Positions 55,331-64,000 of a DNA stretch of 64,000 nucleotides are shown piece after piece. The position numbers and the translations under genes are program-made. Under the pieces are notes generated by a model. The model worked only from the letters and a program-made list of their open reading frames with translations, had not been told where the DNA came from and made no database searches. Numbering within the stretch: position 1 is the first letter of the stretch; each line of letters opens with the position of its first letter. The stretch comes from Marinomonas sp. SBI8L (GTDB lineage Bacteria; Pseudomonadota; Gammaproteobacteria; Pseudomonadales; Marinomonadaceae), in the NCBI RefSeq assembly GCF_001624705.1, contig NZ_JSEO01000001.1, positions 186,001 through 250,000 on the forward strand, given 5' to 3'.

Positions 55331-57487
55331 TTAATCAAATAAGGTTTCACCAAAGATACCATAACTCTCACCTTTGACAGCTCTTGCCGTCTGCAAGCCT
55401 GAAATGGTAGCGGATTCAACGCACCCCATGTTAAATCCATTTAAAATCCAATCCCCTGTAATCAATAGATTATCAAAACCAGACTCATCGGTTTTTAGTC
55501 TTAATTTGGTTGTACCTACTGTTGATTGAACATAACGCTCACTTGGATCAATATTCGCCCTGCAATACTGAGCATCTAACCTTTCCTCACCCTTCATTTT
55601 ACTAGGCGCAACCAAATACTCCCATTTGTACACACCTTCTTGAGGGTTAGCATTAGGCCATAAAAACCCCACTCGATTTAGCATAAAATCCTTTACCCCT
55701 GCCTCAACCTTAGCCTTTTGCGATTTTGGATAAGAAGGATCTGGTGCTTTTGGCGCAGTATCAGGTGCAAACACACCACAAAAATAACTAATATCTTTAG
55801 GTGAATCAGGGTCTCCTGCCTGCCACTCTTCTCTTTTAACCAAATAACTTACATCAGCCCAAGAGTCCAAAGGCTGTGAATCAAAACCAAGAATTTCTGG
55901 CGCTTCTTCACCTTCTTTATATTCTGGCCAACCTAGAGACTCTATATCTTGGTTTTGCCACACCTGATACGCTTGTGTAGCGACCGTTGAGAGCCCTTCA
56001 ACCATATCTTTAAACACAGGATTTAAAGCCATTAAACTTGGTGCAACTGACGGAATTGAAGCCACAGAAATACCAAATATCACCTGATCATAATCTTCAC
56101 CCATTTTTAGCGTAATTTTAGGCTGATCATAAAGTTCAGACCAATTACTCCAGAAGGATTCTAAATTAATATCATTTTCGATCAGCTTAGCTGCGATACT
56201 TGGCTCTATTTGCTTATATAAAGGGGCCGAAGGCCAGCAAGGTAAATCTTTAACATCCACTAAAGGGCAATATTCATCAACACCTTGTTTAAGAGGGACC
56301 TGTTGCGCTATTCGAATTTCACTAATTAAATGCCTACCATCTTTTTCAATTGCACAAACTTCTTCGACTTGATGGAAAAACTTAAATTTAACACCTCTAC
56401 GTTTGAGCACTTCATAATAGGGAGCAAAAACCACATCACCCATACCAGCATGCATACGCCAGACAAACGATTCTCTTACCGCCACGATTGCCCATAAACC
56501 CGCTTTAATCACAGTACCAGCTTCAACATTTGGCTGAGATAAATCTCCATCTTTATAAGCAAAGAAGCCGCCATACATGCCATTCATCAAAGGACCTGAG
56601 GTCGTTAATTCACTTGCCCCCCATGAAGTTAGCCAGTCCTTAAAGTTTTGGTCATTAATTTTACTTAATGCACCAGGTACATAAAGCTCACCTTTTAAAA
56701 CACCAATTCCCATAGTTAAAACAAAATCTAAACTGGTATAAATTCGATTAATTTTTAAATTCAATCTAGCAGGAATAGAAAGAAGCCCAGTTAAGGTCTC
56801 CCTAACATCTTCCATAATGCAAATTATCTCATTAATAAGCTTATCAAATTTGTTCTTATCCTTTTGGGTCGCACATTCAGACAAACCATTTTTGATCACT
56901 TTTAGCTTTTTAACGGCGGCCAAAATAATCTCATCTTCAAAGTAATCTTCAACTTCATCCTTAACATGAGAAATAAAGTCGAAGAAATTAGCATCTTCAT
57001 CTAATGGCTCTGGCTCTTTTTCAGCCTGCTTTAATAACCAATTAATTAAAACAGACAAGGCCTCCAAGATATCAACTGGGTCAGCCCCTTCACCTACCTT
57101 GCCAGGTAATGGTGGCACATTAACCGGCCAAACGGACCAGTCATGCCTAAAGTCTTGTGCTAAAGCGGTTGAGTGATGAGGCGTGAATGCTTCATAGAGG
57201 GTCGATAAGGGCTTATCTTTGGGTCTATCCAGCTCTTCATAACAAGCACGCATACATTTAAATGCATTATAATAAAAGCCAAACCACACATGGATACCAT
57301 GTTCTTCAATTCTACCGTGATCTTCTAGATTACGGCCACTTGCCCCTTTTCCTCCTAAGCGCCACCCCATTTGATAAAGAGTAATATCATACTTTTCTTT
57401 CCAATCCGGCTGACTGGTCAAATCAAACAAACTGGTGATAGTCGCCACACCACCGCCAAGTACCGCTAATTTCCTTACATCCGTCAT
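55331..57487 (-). CDS. FAD/NAD(P)-binding carotenoid-desaturase-like oxidoreductase
   Basis: 718 aa from ATG 57487, which has GAGGAA seven bases upstream; an in-frame ATG at 57526 would add 13 residues before the nucleotide fold. The N-terminus holds the Rossmann motif LAVLGGGVATITSLFDL and the second FAD motif GWRLGGKGASGRN, followed by EEHGIHVWFGFYYNAFKCMR, typical of zeta-carotene desaturases and squalene/phytoene-type amine-oxidase-fold enzymes. The C-terminal FAD motif is LLITGDWILNGFNMGCVESA. At 718 aa it is much longer than those (about 480), with a large insertion at about residues 150-290. The substrate is unknown; a hydrophobic polyene or lipid is an inference. Confidence 0.82.
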   Translation of the reverse strand: MTDVRKLAVLGGGVATITSLFDLTSQPDWKEKYDITLYQMGWRLGGKGASGRNLEDHGRIEEHGIHVWFGFYYNAFKCMRACYEELDRPKDKPLSTLYEAFTPHHSTALAQDFRHDWSVWPVNVPPLPGKVGEGADPVDILEALSVLINWLLKQAEKEPEPLDEDANFFDFISHVKDEVEDYFEDEIILAAVKKLKVIKNGLSECATQKDKNKFDKLINEIICIMEDVRETLTGLLSIPARLNLKINRIYTSLDFVLTMGIGVLKGELYVPGALSKINDQNFKDWLTSWGASELTTSGPLMNGMYGGFFAYKDGDLSQPNVEAGTVIKAGLWAIVAVRESFVWRMHAGMGDVVFAPYYEVLKRRGVKFKFFHQVEEVCAIEKDGRHLISEIRIAQQVPLKQGVDEYCPLVDVKDLPCWPSAPLYKQIEPSIAAKLIENDINLESFWSNWSELYDQPKITLKMGEDYDQVIFGISVASIPSVAPSLMALNPVFKDMVEGLSTVATQAYQVWQNQDIESLGWPEYKEGEEAPEILGFDSQPLDSWADVSYLVKREEWQAGDPDSPKDISYFCGVFAPDTAPKAPDPSYPKSQKAKVEAGVKDFMLNRVGFLWPNANPQEGVYKWEYLVAPSKMKGEERLDAQYCRANIDPSERYVQSTVGTTKLRLKTDESGFDNLLITGDWILNGFNMGCVESATISGLQTARAVKGESYGIFGETLFD

Positions 57488-57697
57488 CACAACTTCCTCA
57501 ATATCTAATAAAAAGAATAACTTCATTTATCTACTAAAATAGTTAGTCTAAGCTCAATAATTAAATCCTTGTTTCCATTATTAATTACCGTATTTAGAAA
57601 TAGATGAACTTATCTTCAATTTCAATAATTTAATTTTGAATAGAAGTGTGCTAGAAATCTAACTCGACGAAAATAAATGTCGCTTTATCAGTAAATT

Positions 57698-57712
57698 AGA
57701 GGATTATCCTTG
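57698..57712 (+). promoter_or_regulatory. Shine-Dalgarno and TTG start of the giant kinase gene
   Basis: AGAGGA (57698-57703), six bases, then TTG at 57710. The in-frame TAA at 57692 excludes any earlier start, and the next in-frame ATG lies well inside the kinase domain. Confidence 0.75.
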
Positions 57713-60700
57713 ATTAAATTAGCCGAATATAAAACTGAAACTCAACTTCACGAAGGGACTAATAGCCTTATATATCGTGCAATCAGAATAAGCGACGCTA
57801 AATCTGTCATACTAAAAGTCATCAGGGATAAATCTCCTGCCCCAGAATTAATGGCAGGCTATCGAAAAGAATTTGAAATAATTCAATCTCTCAAAGAAAG
57901 TCAGCATATCAGACAGGCTTTTAATCTAGAAAGGTCTAACCATACACTCTATATGGTGCTAGAAGATTGTAAAGGCACGCCTGTATCCTCCCTGATAAAA
58001 GATAAAAAGCTTTCTATTATTGATAGTTTGAAAATTGCTTTTGATCTTGCAAGCGCTCTTCAGGATATTCACAGTAAGCACCTCATTCACTGTGATATTA
58101 ATCCCAATAACATACTTTGGAACCTGTCGGATAAAACAGCAAAGCTCATTGATTTTGGTATTAGCACCAATACCTCTAAATCAGGTCATGCACAAATTGC
58201 AGATAGTATTCATGCAGGTTCTCTCGCCTATACCGCGCCAGAACAAACAGGCAGAATGAATAGGCCCTTAGATTATCGTGCAGACTTCTACTCCCTTGGC
58301 GTTACGCTTTTTGAAATGCTTACTAACCAGTTACCTTTTATTAGCAAGGATCCAATTCAGCTTATTCATAGTCATTTAAGCCAACTTCCTCCTTCACCAA
58401 CGAGCCTTAATATTAATGTCCCCAAGGTGATCAGCAATATTGTATTAAAGCTCATGGCGAAAACAGGTGACGAAAGATATCAGAGTACCTTTGGCTTAAA
58501 AGCAGACTTAAAGTCATGCATTGATCAACTCGAGAATCAGCAAGAGCTAGCTGATTTTGATATTGCAAAGCAAGATATCAGAAGTAACTTCCAAGTAACT
58601 CAAACGGTTAGTGGACGCACGAAAGAAGCTGAAAAACTAAATAATGCCTTTAATAAAGCAAGCATTGGTGCTTCAAGCCTGTTATTAGTGACAGGCTATG
58701 CAGGGACAGGAAAGTCATCCTTAGTCAACGAAGTACATAAAAATGTAGTTGCTAAACACGGCCATTTTATATCAGGTAAATTTGATCAATATAGTCGTGA
58801 TATTCCCTACTTTGCATTTAGTCAGGCAGGTAATCAATGGGTTAATCAGATACTAAGCCAAGACGAAAAAGTTGTCAGTCAGTGGCGTGAAGCCTTAACG
58901 CTTGCTTTAGGCAATAGCTTAAAATTAATCAGTAACCTTATACCAAGCTTAGCCCTCATTTTTGATGAAGTTCCTGAACCAGACGTCATCCGAGGCAGTG
59001 AGTCTCAAAGTCGATTTAACTCTGCATTAAAAATATTCTTTCAAACCATATGCCATAAGCACTCTCCCATTGCATTATTTCTTGATGATCTACAATGGGC
59101 AGACTCAGCCTCACTTAATCTAATAGAAACTATTTTAAGCGACGAAGATTCGAATCACCTGCTTATTATAGGAGCCTATAGAGAAAACGAAATTAGCAAG
59201 GCCCACCCATTAAACTTAACGTTAAATGAGATAGGTAAAACTGACAAAGACATCGTCCGTATTCCTCTGCAGCCTCTTGATTTAAATTCAGTCAATCAAT
59301 TAATTGCTTCAACCTTATCTTTGCCAGCGCAAGACACTTACACATTAGCAGAGCTATGTTATGAAAAAACACTAGGAAATCCTTTTTTCTTAACCCAGTT
59401 CCTCTACTCGATTTACGATCAAAAACTCATTAGCTTCAATCCCTCACAGGGGCGTTGGCATTGGGATATAGATAAAATTAGAAGTTGGGCAGTTACCGAT
59501 AATGTTGCTGACTTTATGATTAGCAAGATAGAAAAAATCGATTATGCCTGTCAGAAATCACTCAAGCTGGCGGCATTTATCGGCACCACATTTGACTTCA
59601 GAACACTCTGCATGTTGATTAAACAGCCTCTTGCAGTCTGCGCACAACACCTATCAGTCTGTATTGACCATGGCTTTATTCAAGCAATAGATAGCAGTTA
59701 CAGAACTTTTGGACAAAGTGAACTACTAGAAATCAGTAACCCTAAGTTCCGCTTTTGTCATGACAACATCCAGCAAGCGGCCTACAACATTGGTATTGAA
59801 GTAAATGCCGAACGAATTCATCTAGAACTTGGTCAAAACTTATTAGAAAAACAAGGCCCAAATTCAGACGACCAACTCTTTAATATTCTTCATCATTTCA
59901 ATCTAGCCCAATCTCTCTTTAGTGGTGATAAAGAGGAGCTTCACTCCCTAATAAAGTTGAATTTGAGAGCAGCAATTAAGGCTAAAGATTCCAATGCCTA
60001 TGTACCTGCACTTAATTACCTTGAGCATGGTATTCAATTCTTATCTGCTGATTGTTGGCATAATAATTACCAGATCGCACTTAATTTTTATAAAGAAAAA
60101 GCAGAAGCAGCACACCTAGCAGGGCGTTTCGATGCCGCTCACAAAGCCTGTGACTTTATCTTAAAACACAAAATAGAAGACATAGACAGAGCCAGAATCC
60201 TAGCGCTTAAAACCGAGCTTTATGCAGGTCTAGGCCAATTCGATCAGGCTCTTAGCGCAGGCTCTGAAGGCATTCGTTTATTGGGTGTTTTCTGGCCCGA
60301 AGAAGATGAAGCATTACAACAACAAATGGGCGTAGAGCTCTCTGAAATAGCTTCCTTTATTGAAGCAAAAAGTATAGAAAGTTTGCTTGAACTCCCTCCA
60401 ATGCAAGACCCCAAAACCCTCGTGCTAATGGATCTTTTTGGTCACATTTGGGGGCCTGCAATTAATGTAAAACTGCATATGAGCACCTTAGCTGTTGTTA
60501 AAATGGTGAAGCTATCTATTCAGCAAGGTAACTCAAACATGTCTGCCTTTGGTTATGTCAATTATGGCACCATGTTGGCCGCATTTATGGGGCACTACCA
60601 GCAAGGTTATGAGTTTGGCAAACTGGCTGTCGATTTAGTGAAACGTAGTCCGTATTCACCCTTAACCTGTAAAATTTATACCATGTTTGGTGTCACGAAT

Positions 60701-63700
60701 AGTCCTTGGTCATCTCACTTACCGAGCAATATTAATTACCTCAAGAAAGCACTTAAAGCAGGGTTAGAAGCAGGTGAAATCGTTTTTGCTAGTTACAGCG
60801 CCTTCCATATTCTTAAACATATGCTACTCAGTGGACAACCTCTTAATATTATTGAGGAAGAAGGCAAACAACTTAGTGGTGTCATACAAAAATTAGCCGA
60901 TCCAAATACAATGGAAGTGCACGAAATGCTTATGCGCTCCAACAACCTATTACAAGGCAGAAGCAAAACAGATTTAAGTTGGGATGATGAGAACTTTAAT
61001 GAATCTGAGTTTGTGCAAACTCTTATTGATTCTAATCATATACTCTGTCTTAACTATTATCATTTTAGCAAGATGATGGAAGCCTTTATCTTAGGCCACT
61101 ACAGCTTAGCATTAGACTTCTCTATAGAAGCAGAGAAAACGCTTGCAGCAACATTTGGCTGGTTCAGCATTTCAGAACACTGCTTTTTACAAACATTGAG
61201 CTTAATCCAAGTATGTCAAACTGATGCTTTAGATATTTCTAAACAACAAGAAATGAAGCTTAAAATTGCTGAAAACAGAGATAAAATGCAAAACTGGGCA
61301 AATAACTGTGAGGTTAACTTTGGCTTTAAATTAAAGTTAATTGATGCAGAATTGGCGAGTTTAGAAGGCGACACTCTAGCTGCACTTGATTTATATGATG
61401 ATGCTATTTTAGGCGCTAGTGAAGGTGACTTTATTTACCATACAGGTATCGCAAATGAGCTTGCAGGTCGCTTTTGGTTTAGAAAAGGCAAGCAGACTAT
61501 TGCACTGAGCTATTTAAAAGAAGCTTACACTCACTTTCTCAACTGGGGTGCAAAAAATAAAGCGATTCAGTTACAACAAGCCTATCCCGAACTCAAATTA
61601 CAAACATCAAGACCACATACAAATACGCTCAACACTCGTAATTTTGAAAGAAGCTCACTCGATCTATTATCAGTCACTAAATCAGCCCAGATCATTTCCA
61701 GCGAGATCCAGATTGACCAACTTCTAACTAAATTAATGTCGACCATTATTTCAGAAGCAGGCGCACAGTCTGGCGAACTTCTCCTTAATACGGATGACAA
61801 TTGGAGTGTACAGGCTTCAGCGATAAACGATCAGTTCGCTAATAAAGATAGTCATGACGAAGAACGTATTCCTGTCGGCACACTGATAGACTTTAATTCA
61901 GAAGAGTTACAAAGCTCTACCTTACCTAAGTCTATTCTGACTTATGTAAAACGCACCCGCACACCTGTGATTTTAGATAACGCCGGTACTTGTCTTGATT
62001 ATGCAATAGATCCTTACATCCAAGAGCAAAGCCCAGTTTCATTACTCTGCTACCCCATCTTAAAACAAGGTGTTTTGATGGGAATTCTATATCTTGAAAA
62101 TAATTTAATATCTGGGGCATTTACTAAAGATCGTTTAGAGGTGTTAAATATTCTGGCAGGTCAGGCCGCTATATCTATCGACAATGCTTTGGTTTATCAA
62201 AACCTAGAAGACAGAGTAAATAAAAGAACCAAACAACTAAACTTAGCTAAATTACAGGCAGAGGAAGCTAATCAAGCTAAATCCATGTTTCTAGCAACTA
62301 TGAGCCATGAAATCCGGACCCCAATGAATGCGGTGATAGGCTTAAGTCACTTGGCGCTAAAAACCCAATTAAATCTAGAACAGAAAGATTATCTCAATAA
62401 AATTCTTGAATCAGCAGAAGTATTATTAGGTTTAATAAATAGTGTGCTCGATTTTTCAAAAATTGAAGCTCACAAATTATCATTAGAATCTATTCCATTT
62501 GATTTAAACGAAGTCATTGAAAATAGTACGTCTATTTGCTCAATCAAGGCTAAAGAAAAAGGACTCGCTCTCAACATTTACAACCACGAACAAGGCATTC
62601 CATTATTACAAGGTGACCCACTTAGGCTACAACAAATACTCATTAATTTAGCAAATAATGCTGTGAAGTTTACCCACTCTGGGAAAGTAGACATCCACAT
62701 TCATTTAGAGCCAAATGAACAAGGTTTAGCACAACTCAAGTTTGAAGTGATTGATTCAGGCGTGGGTATGAATAAAAAACAAATTAGCCAATTATTTAAC
62801 TCCTTTAGCCAAGGCGATGACTCCATAACACGCCAATATGGTGGGACTGGATTAGGCCTTGCTATCTCTAAAGAACTCATTGAATTAATGAAAGGGGAGA
62901 TTTGGGTTAATAGTGAACCTGGCAAAGGCTCTACATTTGGTTTTAGAATTCTGTTAACCTTTGCAGATAAAAACATAAGGCTTATTACCTCAAAAGCGAT
63001 TAAAGAGACTAAATCGCCTCAACTCTATCAAGGTAGAAAAATCTTACTCGTTGAAGATAACGCCCTAAACCGTCAAGTTGCTCAGGGCTTATTAAAAGAA
63101 ACGCTAGCTAATATTGATTTAGCTGTAAATGGATTAGAAGCGATAGAGAAACTCACAAAGCAAGATTACGATCTCGTTTTCATGGATATTCAAATGCCTC
63201 TTATGGATGGTTTTACGGCAACCAAGAAAATAAGAGAGCATGCAAGATGGAAAGACCTCCCTATTATTGCAATGACAGCACATGCAACCGCATCTGATAA
63301 GGAAAAGTGTTTAAATGCTGGTATGAATGATTATATATCCAAGCCGATAGACCCTTTAAGCTTGGCTAAAATACTCTCCTCATGGATTAAAGAAAAGAAC
63401 CAGCCAGACCCAATAAAGTTAGATACTCTTGATAAAAAAGAAGAAGCAAACCAAGAGCTAACAACTAAAATCACAAAGCTTGAAAACATAAGTTTGTTAT
63501 CGACTAAAGAGGCTCTTGCTCGCTTAAAAGGGCAACATAAACTCTATATTCAGCTAGTAAAAAGCTTCTTAAAGGATAACTCTGGTCTAGAGAATGAATT
63601 GAATGACTTGTTTAATCAAAGGAAATTTGAGACCTTATTCATTAAGGTACATTCTTTAAAGTCGAATGCTATCTATATAGGCGCATTAGATTTATACGAT

Positions 63701-64000
63701 CAAAGTGCCATATTAGAAAAAGAATTAGAACAATATAAAAATAAAACGAGTGACCTTGATAATGAAGCTGAGTCTTTATTAACAGGCCTACTTGATAATA
63801 TTACTGGACCACTAAAACTGCTGATACAAGAAATATCTGATGCAATAAGCGATTCTGATCCGATAATTGGTAAGCTACAGATAGATATAAAACTAAAAGA
63901 CTATTTAACCAGCATATTACCTCTCCTAAATTCTTCTGATTTTAGTGTTGAGCAAGATATGCAAACGCTACTAACACTGGCTAAAGGTAGTCACTTAGAG
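57710..64000 (+). CDS. Trifunctional Ser/Thr kinase - AAA ATPase - hybrid histidine kinase, 3'-truncated by window edge
   Basis: At least 2097 codons, open without interruption from TTG 57710 to the window end. Order of domains: protein kinase (about 1-270; Lys in [13 protein letters not shown] as catalytic loop near 125, [29 protein letters not shown] in part); AAA/AAA16 ATPase (Walker [11 protein letters not shown] near 330, Walker [12 protein letters not shown]); a long helical-repeat region (about 630-1270); GAF (about 1330-1490); HisKA (His in [16 protein letters not shown] near 1532); HATPase_c ([13 protein letters not shown]); receiver (LLVEDN, Asp in [12 protein letters not shown] near 1824); and an HPt-like domain (His in HSLKSNA near 1980). 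The kinase lacks an orthodox Gly-rich loop. Known in cyanobacteria and several gammaproteobacteria as multidomain stress or signal sensors; the signal is unknown. Confidence 0.93.
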   Translation, partial: MIKLAEYKTETQLHEGTNSLIYRAIRISDAKSVILKVIRDKSPAPELMAGYRKEFEIIQSLKESQHIRQAFNLERSNHTLYMVLEDCKGTPVSSLIKDKKLSIIDSLKIAFDLASALQDIHSKHLIHCDINPNNILWNLSDKTAKLIDFGISTNTSKSGHAQIADSIHAGSLAYTAPEQTGRMNRPLDYRADFYSLGVTLFEMLTNQLPFISKDPIQLIHSHLSQLPPSPTSLNINVPKVISNIVLKLMAKTGDERYQSTFGLKADLKSCIDQLENQQELADFDIAKQDIRSNFQVTQTVSGRTKEAEKLNNAFNKASIGASSLLLVTGYAGTGKSSLVNEVHKNVVAKHGHFISGKFDQYSRDIPYFAFSQAGNQWVNQILSQDEKVVSQWREALTLALGNSLKLISNLIPSLALIFDEVPEPDVIRGSESQSRFNSALKIFFQTICHKHSPIALFLDDLQWADSASLNLIETILSDEDSNHLLIIGAYRENEISKAHPLNLTLNEIGKTDKDIVRIPLQPLDLNSVNQLIASTLSLPAQDTYTLAELCYEKTLGNPFFLTQFLYSIYDQKLISFNPSQGRWHWDIDKIRSWAVTDNVADFMISKIEKIDYACQKSLKLAAFIGTTFDFRTLCMLIKQPLAVCAQHLSVCIDHGFIQAIDSSYRTFGQSELLEISNPKFRFCHDNIQQAAYNIGIEVNAERIHLELGQNLLEKQGPNSDDQLFNILHHFNLAQSLFSGDKEELHSLIKLNLRAAIKAKDSNAYVPALNYLEHGIQFLSADCWHNNYQIALNFYKEKAEAAHLAGRFDAAHKACDFILKHKIEDIDRARILALKTELYAGLGQFDQALSAGSEGIRLLGVFWPEEDEALQQQMGVELSEIASFIEAKSIESLLELPPMQDPKTLVLMDLFGHIWGPAINVKLHMSTLAVVKMVKLSIQQGNSNMSAFGYVNYGTMLAAFMGHYQQGYEFGKLAVDLVKRSPYSPLTCKIYTMFGVTNSPWSSHLPSNINYLKKALKAGLEAGEIVFASYSAFHILKHMLLSGQPLNIIEEEGKQLSGVIQKLADPNTMEVHEMLMRSNNLLQGRSKTDLSWDDENFNESEFVQTLIDSNHILCLNYYHFSKMMEAFILGHYSLALDFSIEAEKTLAATFGWFSISEHCFLQTLSLIQVCQTDALDISKQQEMKLKIAENRDKMQNWANNCEVNFGFKLKLIDAELASLEGDTLAALDLYDDAILGASEGDFIYHTGIANELAGRFWFRKGKQTIALSYLKEAYTHFLNWGAKNKAIQLQQAYPELKLQTSRPHTNTLNTRNFERSSLDLLSVTKSAQIISSEIQIDQLLTKLMSTIISEAGAQSGELLLNTDDNWSVQASAINDQFANKDSHDEERIPVGTLIDFNSEELQSSTLPKSILTYVKRTRTPVILDNAGTCLDYAIDPYIQEQSPVSLLCYPILKQGVLMGILYLENNLISGAFTKDRLEVLNILAGQAAISIDNALVYQNLEDRVNKRTKQLNLAKLQAEEANQAKSMFLATMSHEIRTPMNAVIGLSHLALKTQLNLEQKDYLNKILESAEVLLGLINSVLDFSKIEAHKLSLESIPFDLNEVIENSTSICSIKAKEKGLALNIYNHEQGIPLLQGDPLRLQQILINLANNAVKFTHSGKVDIHIHLEPNEQGLAQLKFEVIDSGVGMNKKQISQLFNSFSQGDDSITRQYGGTGLGLAISKELIELMKGEIWVNSEPGKGSTFGFRILLTFADKNIRLITSKAIKETKSPQLYQGRKILLVEDNALNRQVAQGLLKETLANIDLAVNGLEAIEKLTKQDYDLVFMDIQMPLMDGFTATKKIREHARWKDLPIIAMTAHATASDKEKCLNAGMNDYISKPIDPLSLAKILSSWIKEKNQPDPIKLDTLDKKEEANQELTTKITKLENISLLSTKEALARLKGQHKLYIQLVKSFLKDNSGLENELNDLFNQRKFETLFIKVHSLKSNAIYIGALDLYDQSAILEKELEQYKNKTSDLDNEAESLLTGLLDNITGPLKLLIQEISDAISDSDPIIGKLQIDIKLKDYLTSILPLLNSSDFSVEQDMQTLLTLAKGSHLE

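Overview
The window looks like chromosome of a low-GC (roughly 40%, by eye) aquatic or marine-type gammaproteobacterium. The gammaproteobacterial markers are a FadBA beta-oxidation complex with EtfBA, a Pqi (PqiA/PqiB/PqiC) envelope system, a complete yjbEFGH exopolysaccharide operon, a DUF4212/SSS carboxylate symporter with an SSS-domain histidine kinase, and an RND efflux tripartite operon. I cannot name the genus from sequence alone. I saw no rRNA, tRNA, CRISPR array, prophage or complete IS. The one mobile signature is a 269-bp MITE-like element at 711-979.

Layout. 1-2727: end of an SDR gene, the MITE-like element, a LysR regulator whose 3' end lies inside that element, and a divergent TSUP exporter. 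2728-7580: AT-rich leader with a perfect palindrome, then a type I secretion operon (ABC transporter, an adaptor lacking its whole coiled-coil hairpin, and an RTX calcium-binding protein). 7647-14140: small Nif3/CutA-like protein, then an overlapping RND operon (outer-membrane lipoprotein, adaptor, pump). 14424-17978: a solitary flagellin-like protein, then Lrp regulator and class-V aminotransferase. 18174-24430: DUF4212 protein, SSS symporter, small membrane-anchored protein, and an SSS-PAS-HK-REC hybrid kinase that apparently starts at ATT. 24488-28491: DUF411 protein, HxlR/SDR divergent pair, GGDEF-EAL protein. 29047-32560: pqi operon with PqiA split in two genes. 32617-37680: CDGSH/glutamate-synthase fusion, DOPA-dioxygenase-family protein, acrylyl-CoA reductase-like protein and TetR regulator on the minus strand, divergent from an Old Yellow Enzyme, with three near-identical 16-bp operators between. 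37998-42092: yjbEFGH with an internal terminator after yjbE. 42216-53799: acetyltransferase and a fatty-acid degradation block on the minus strand (fadA, fadB, etfA, etfB, enoyl-CoA hydratase, DUF2889, fadD-type ligase, SCP2, acyl-CoA dehydrogenase). 54351-64000: an unrecognised 304-aa protein, a carotenoid-desaturase-like FAD protein, and a giant Ser/Thr kinase-AAA-GAF-HK-REC-HPt sensor that runs off the right edge.

How parts fit. The beta-oxidation block has nearly every step from acyl activation to thiolysis plus electron transfer to ETF. The TetR/OYE/AcuI region looks like a response to reactive alpha,beta-unsaturated carbonyls. The symporter and hybrid kinase look like an uptake-and-sensing module for a small carboxylate. 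The most unusual items are the hairpin-less type I adaptor, the MITE that supplies the LysR stop codon, the triple TetR operator array, the flagellin-like protein with a Ser/Ala/Thr-rich head in place of the normal N-terminus, the ATT start, and the more than 2000-residue trifunctional kinase.
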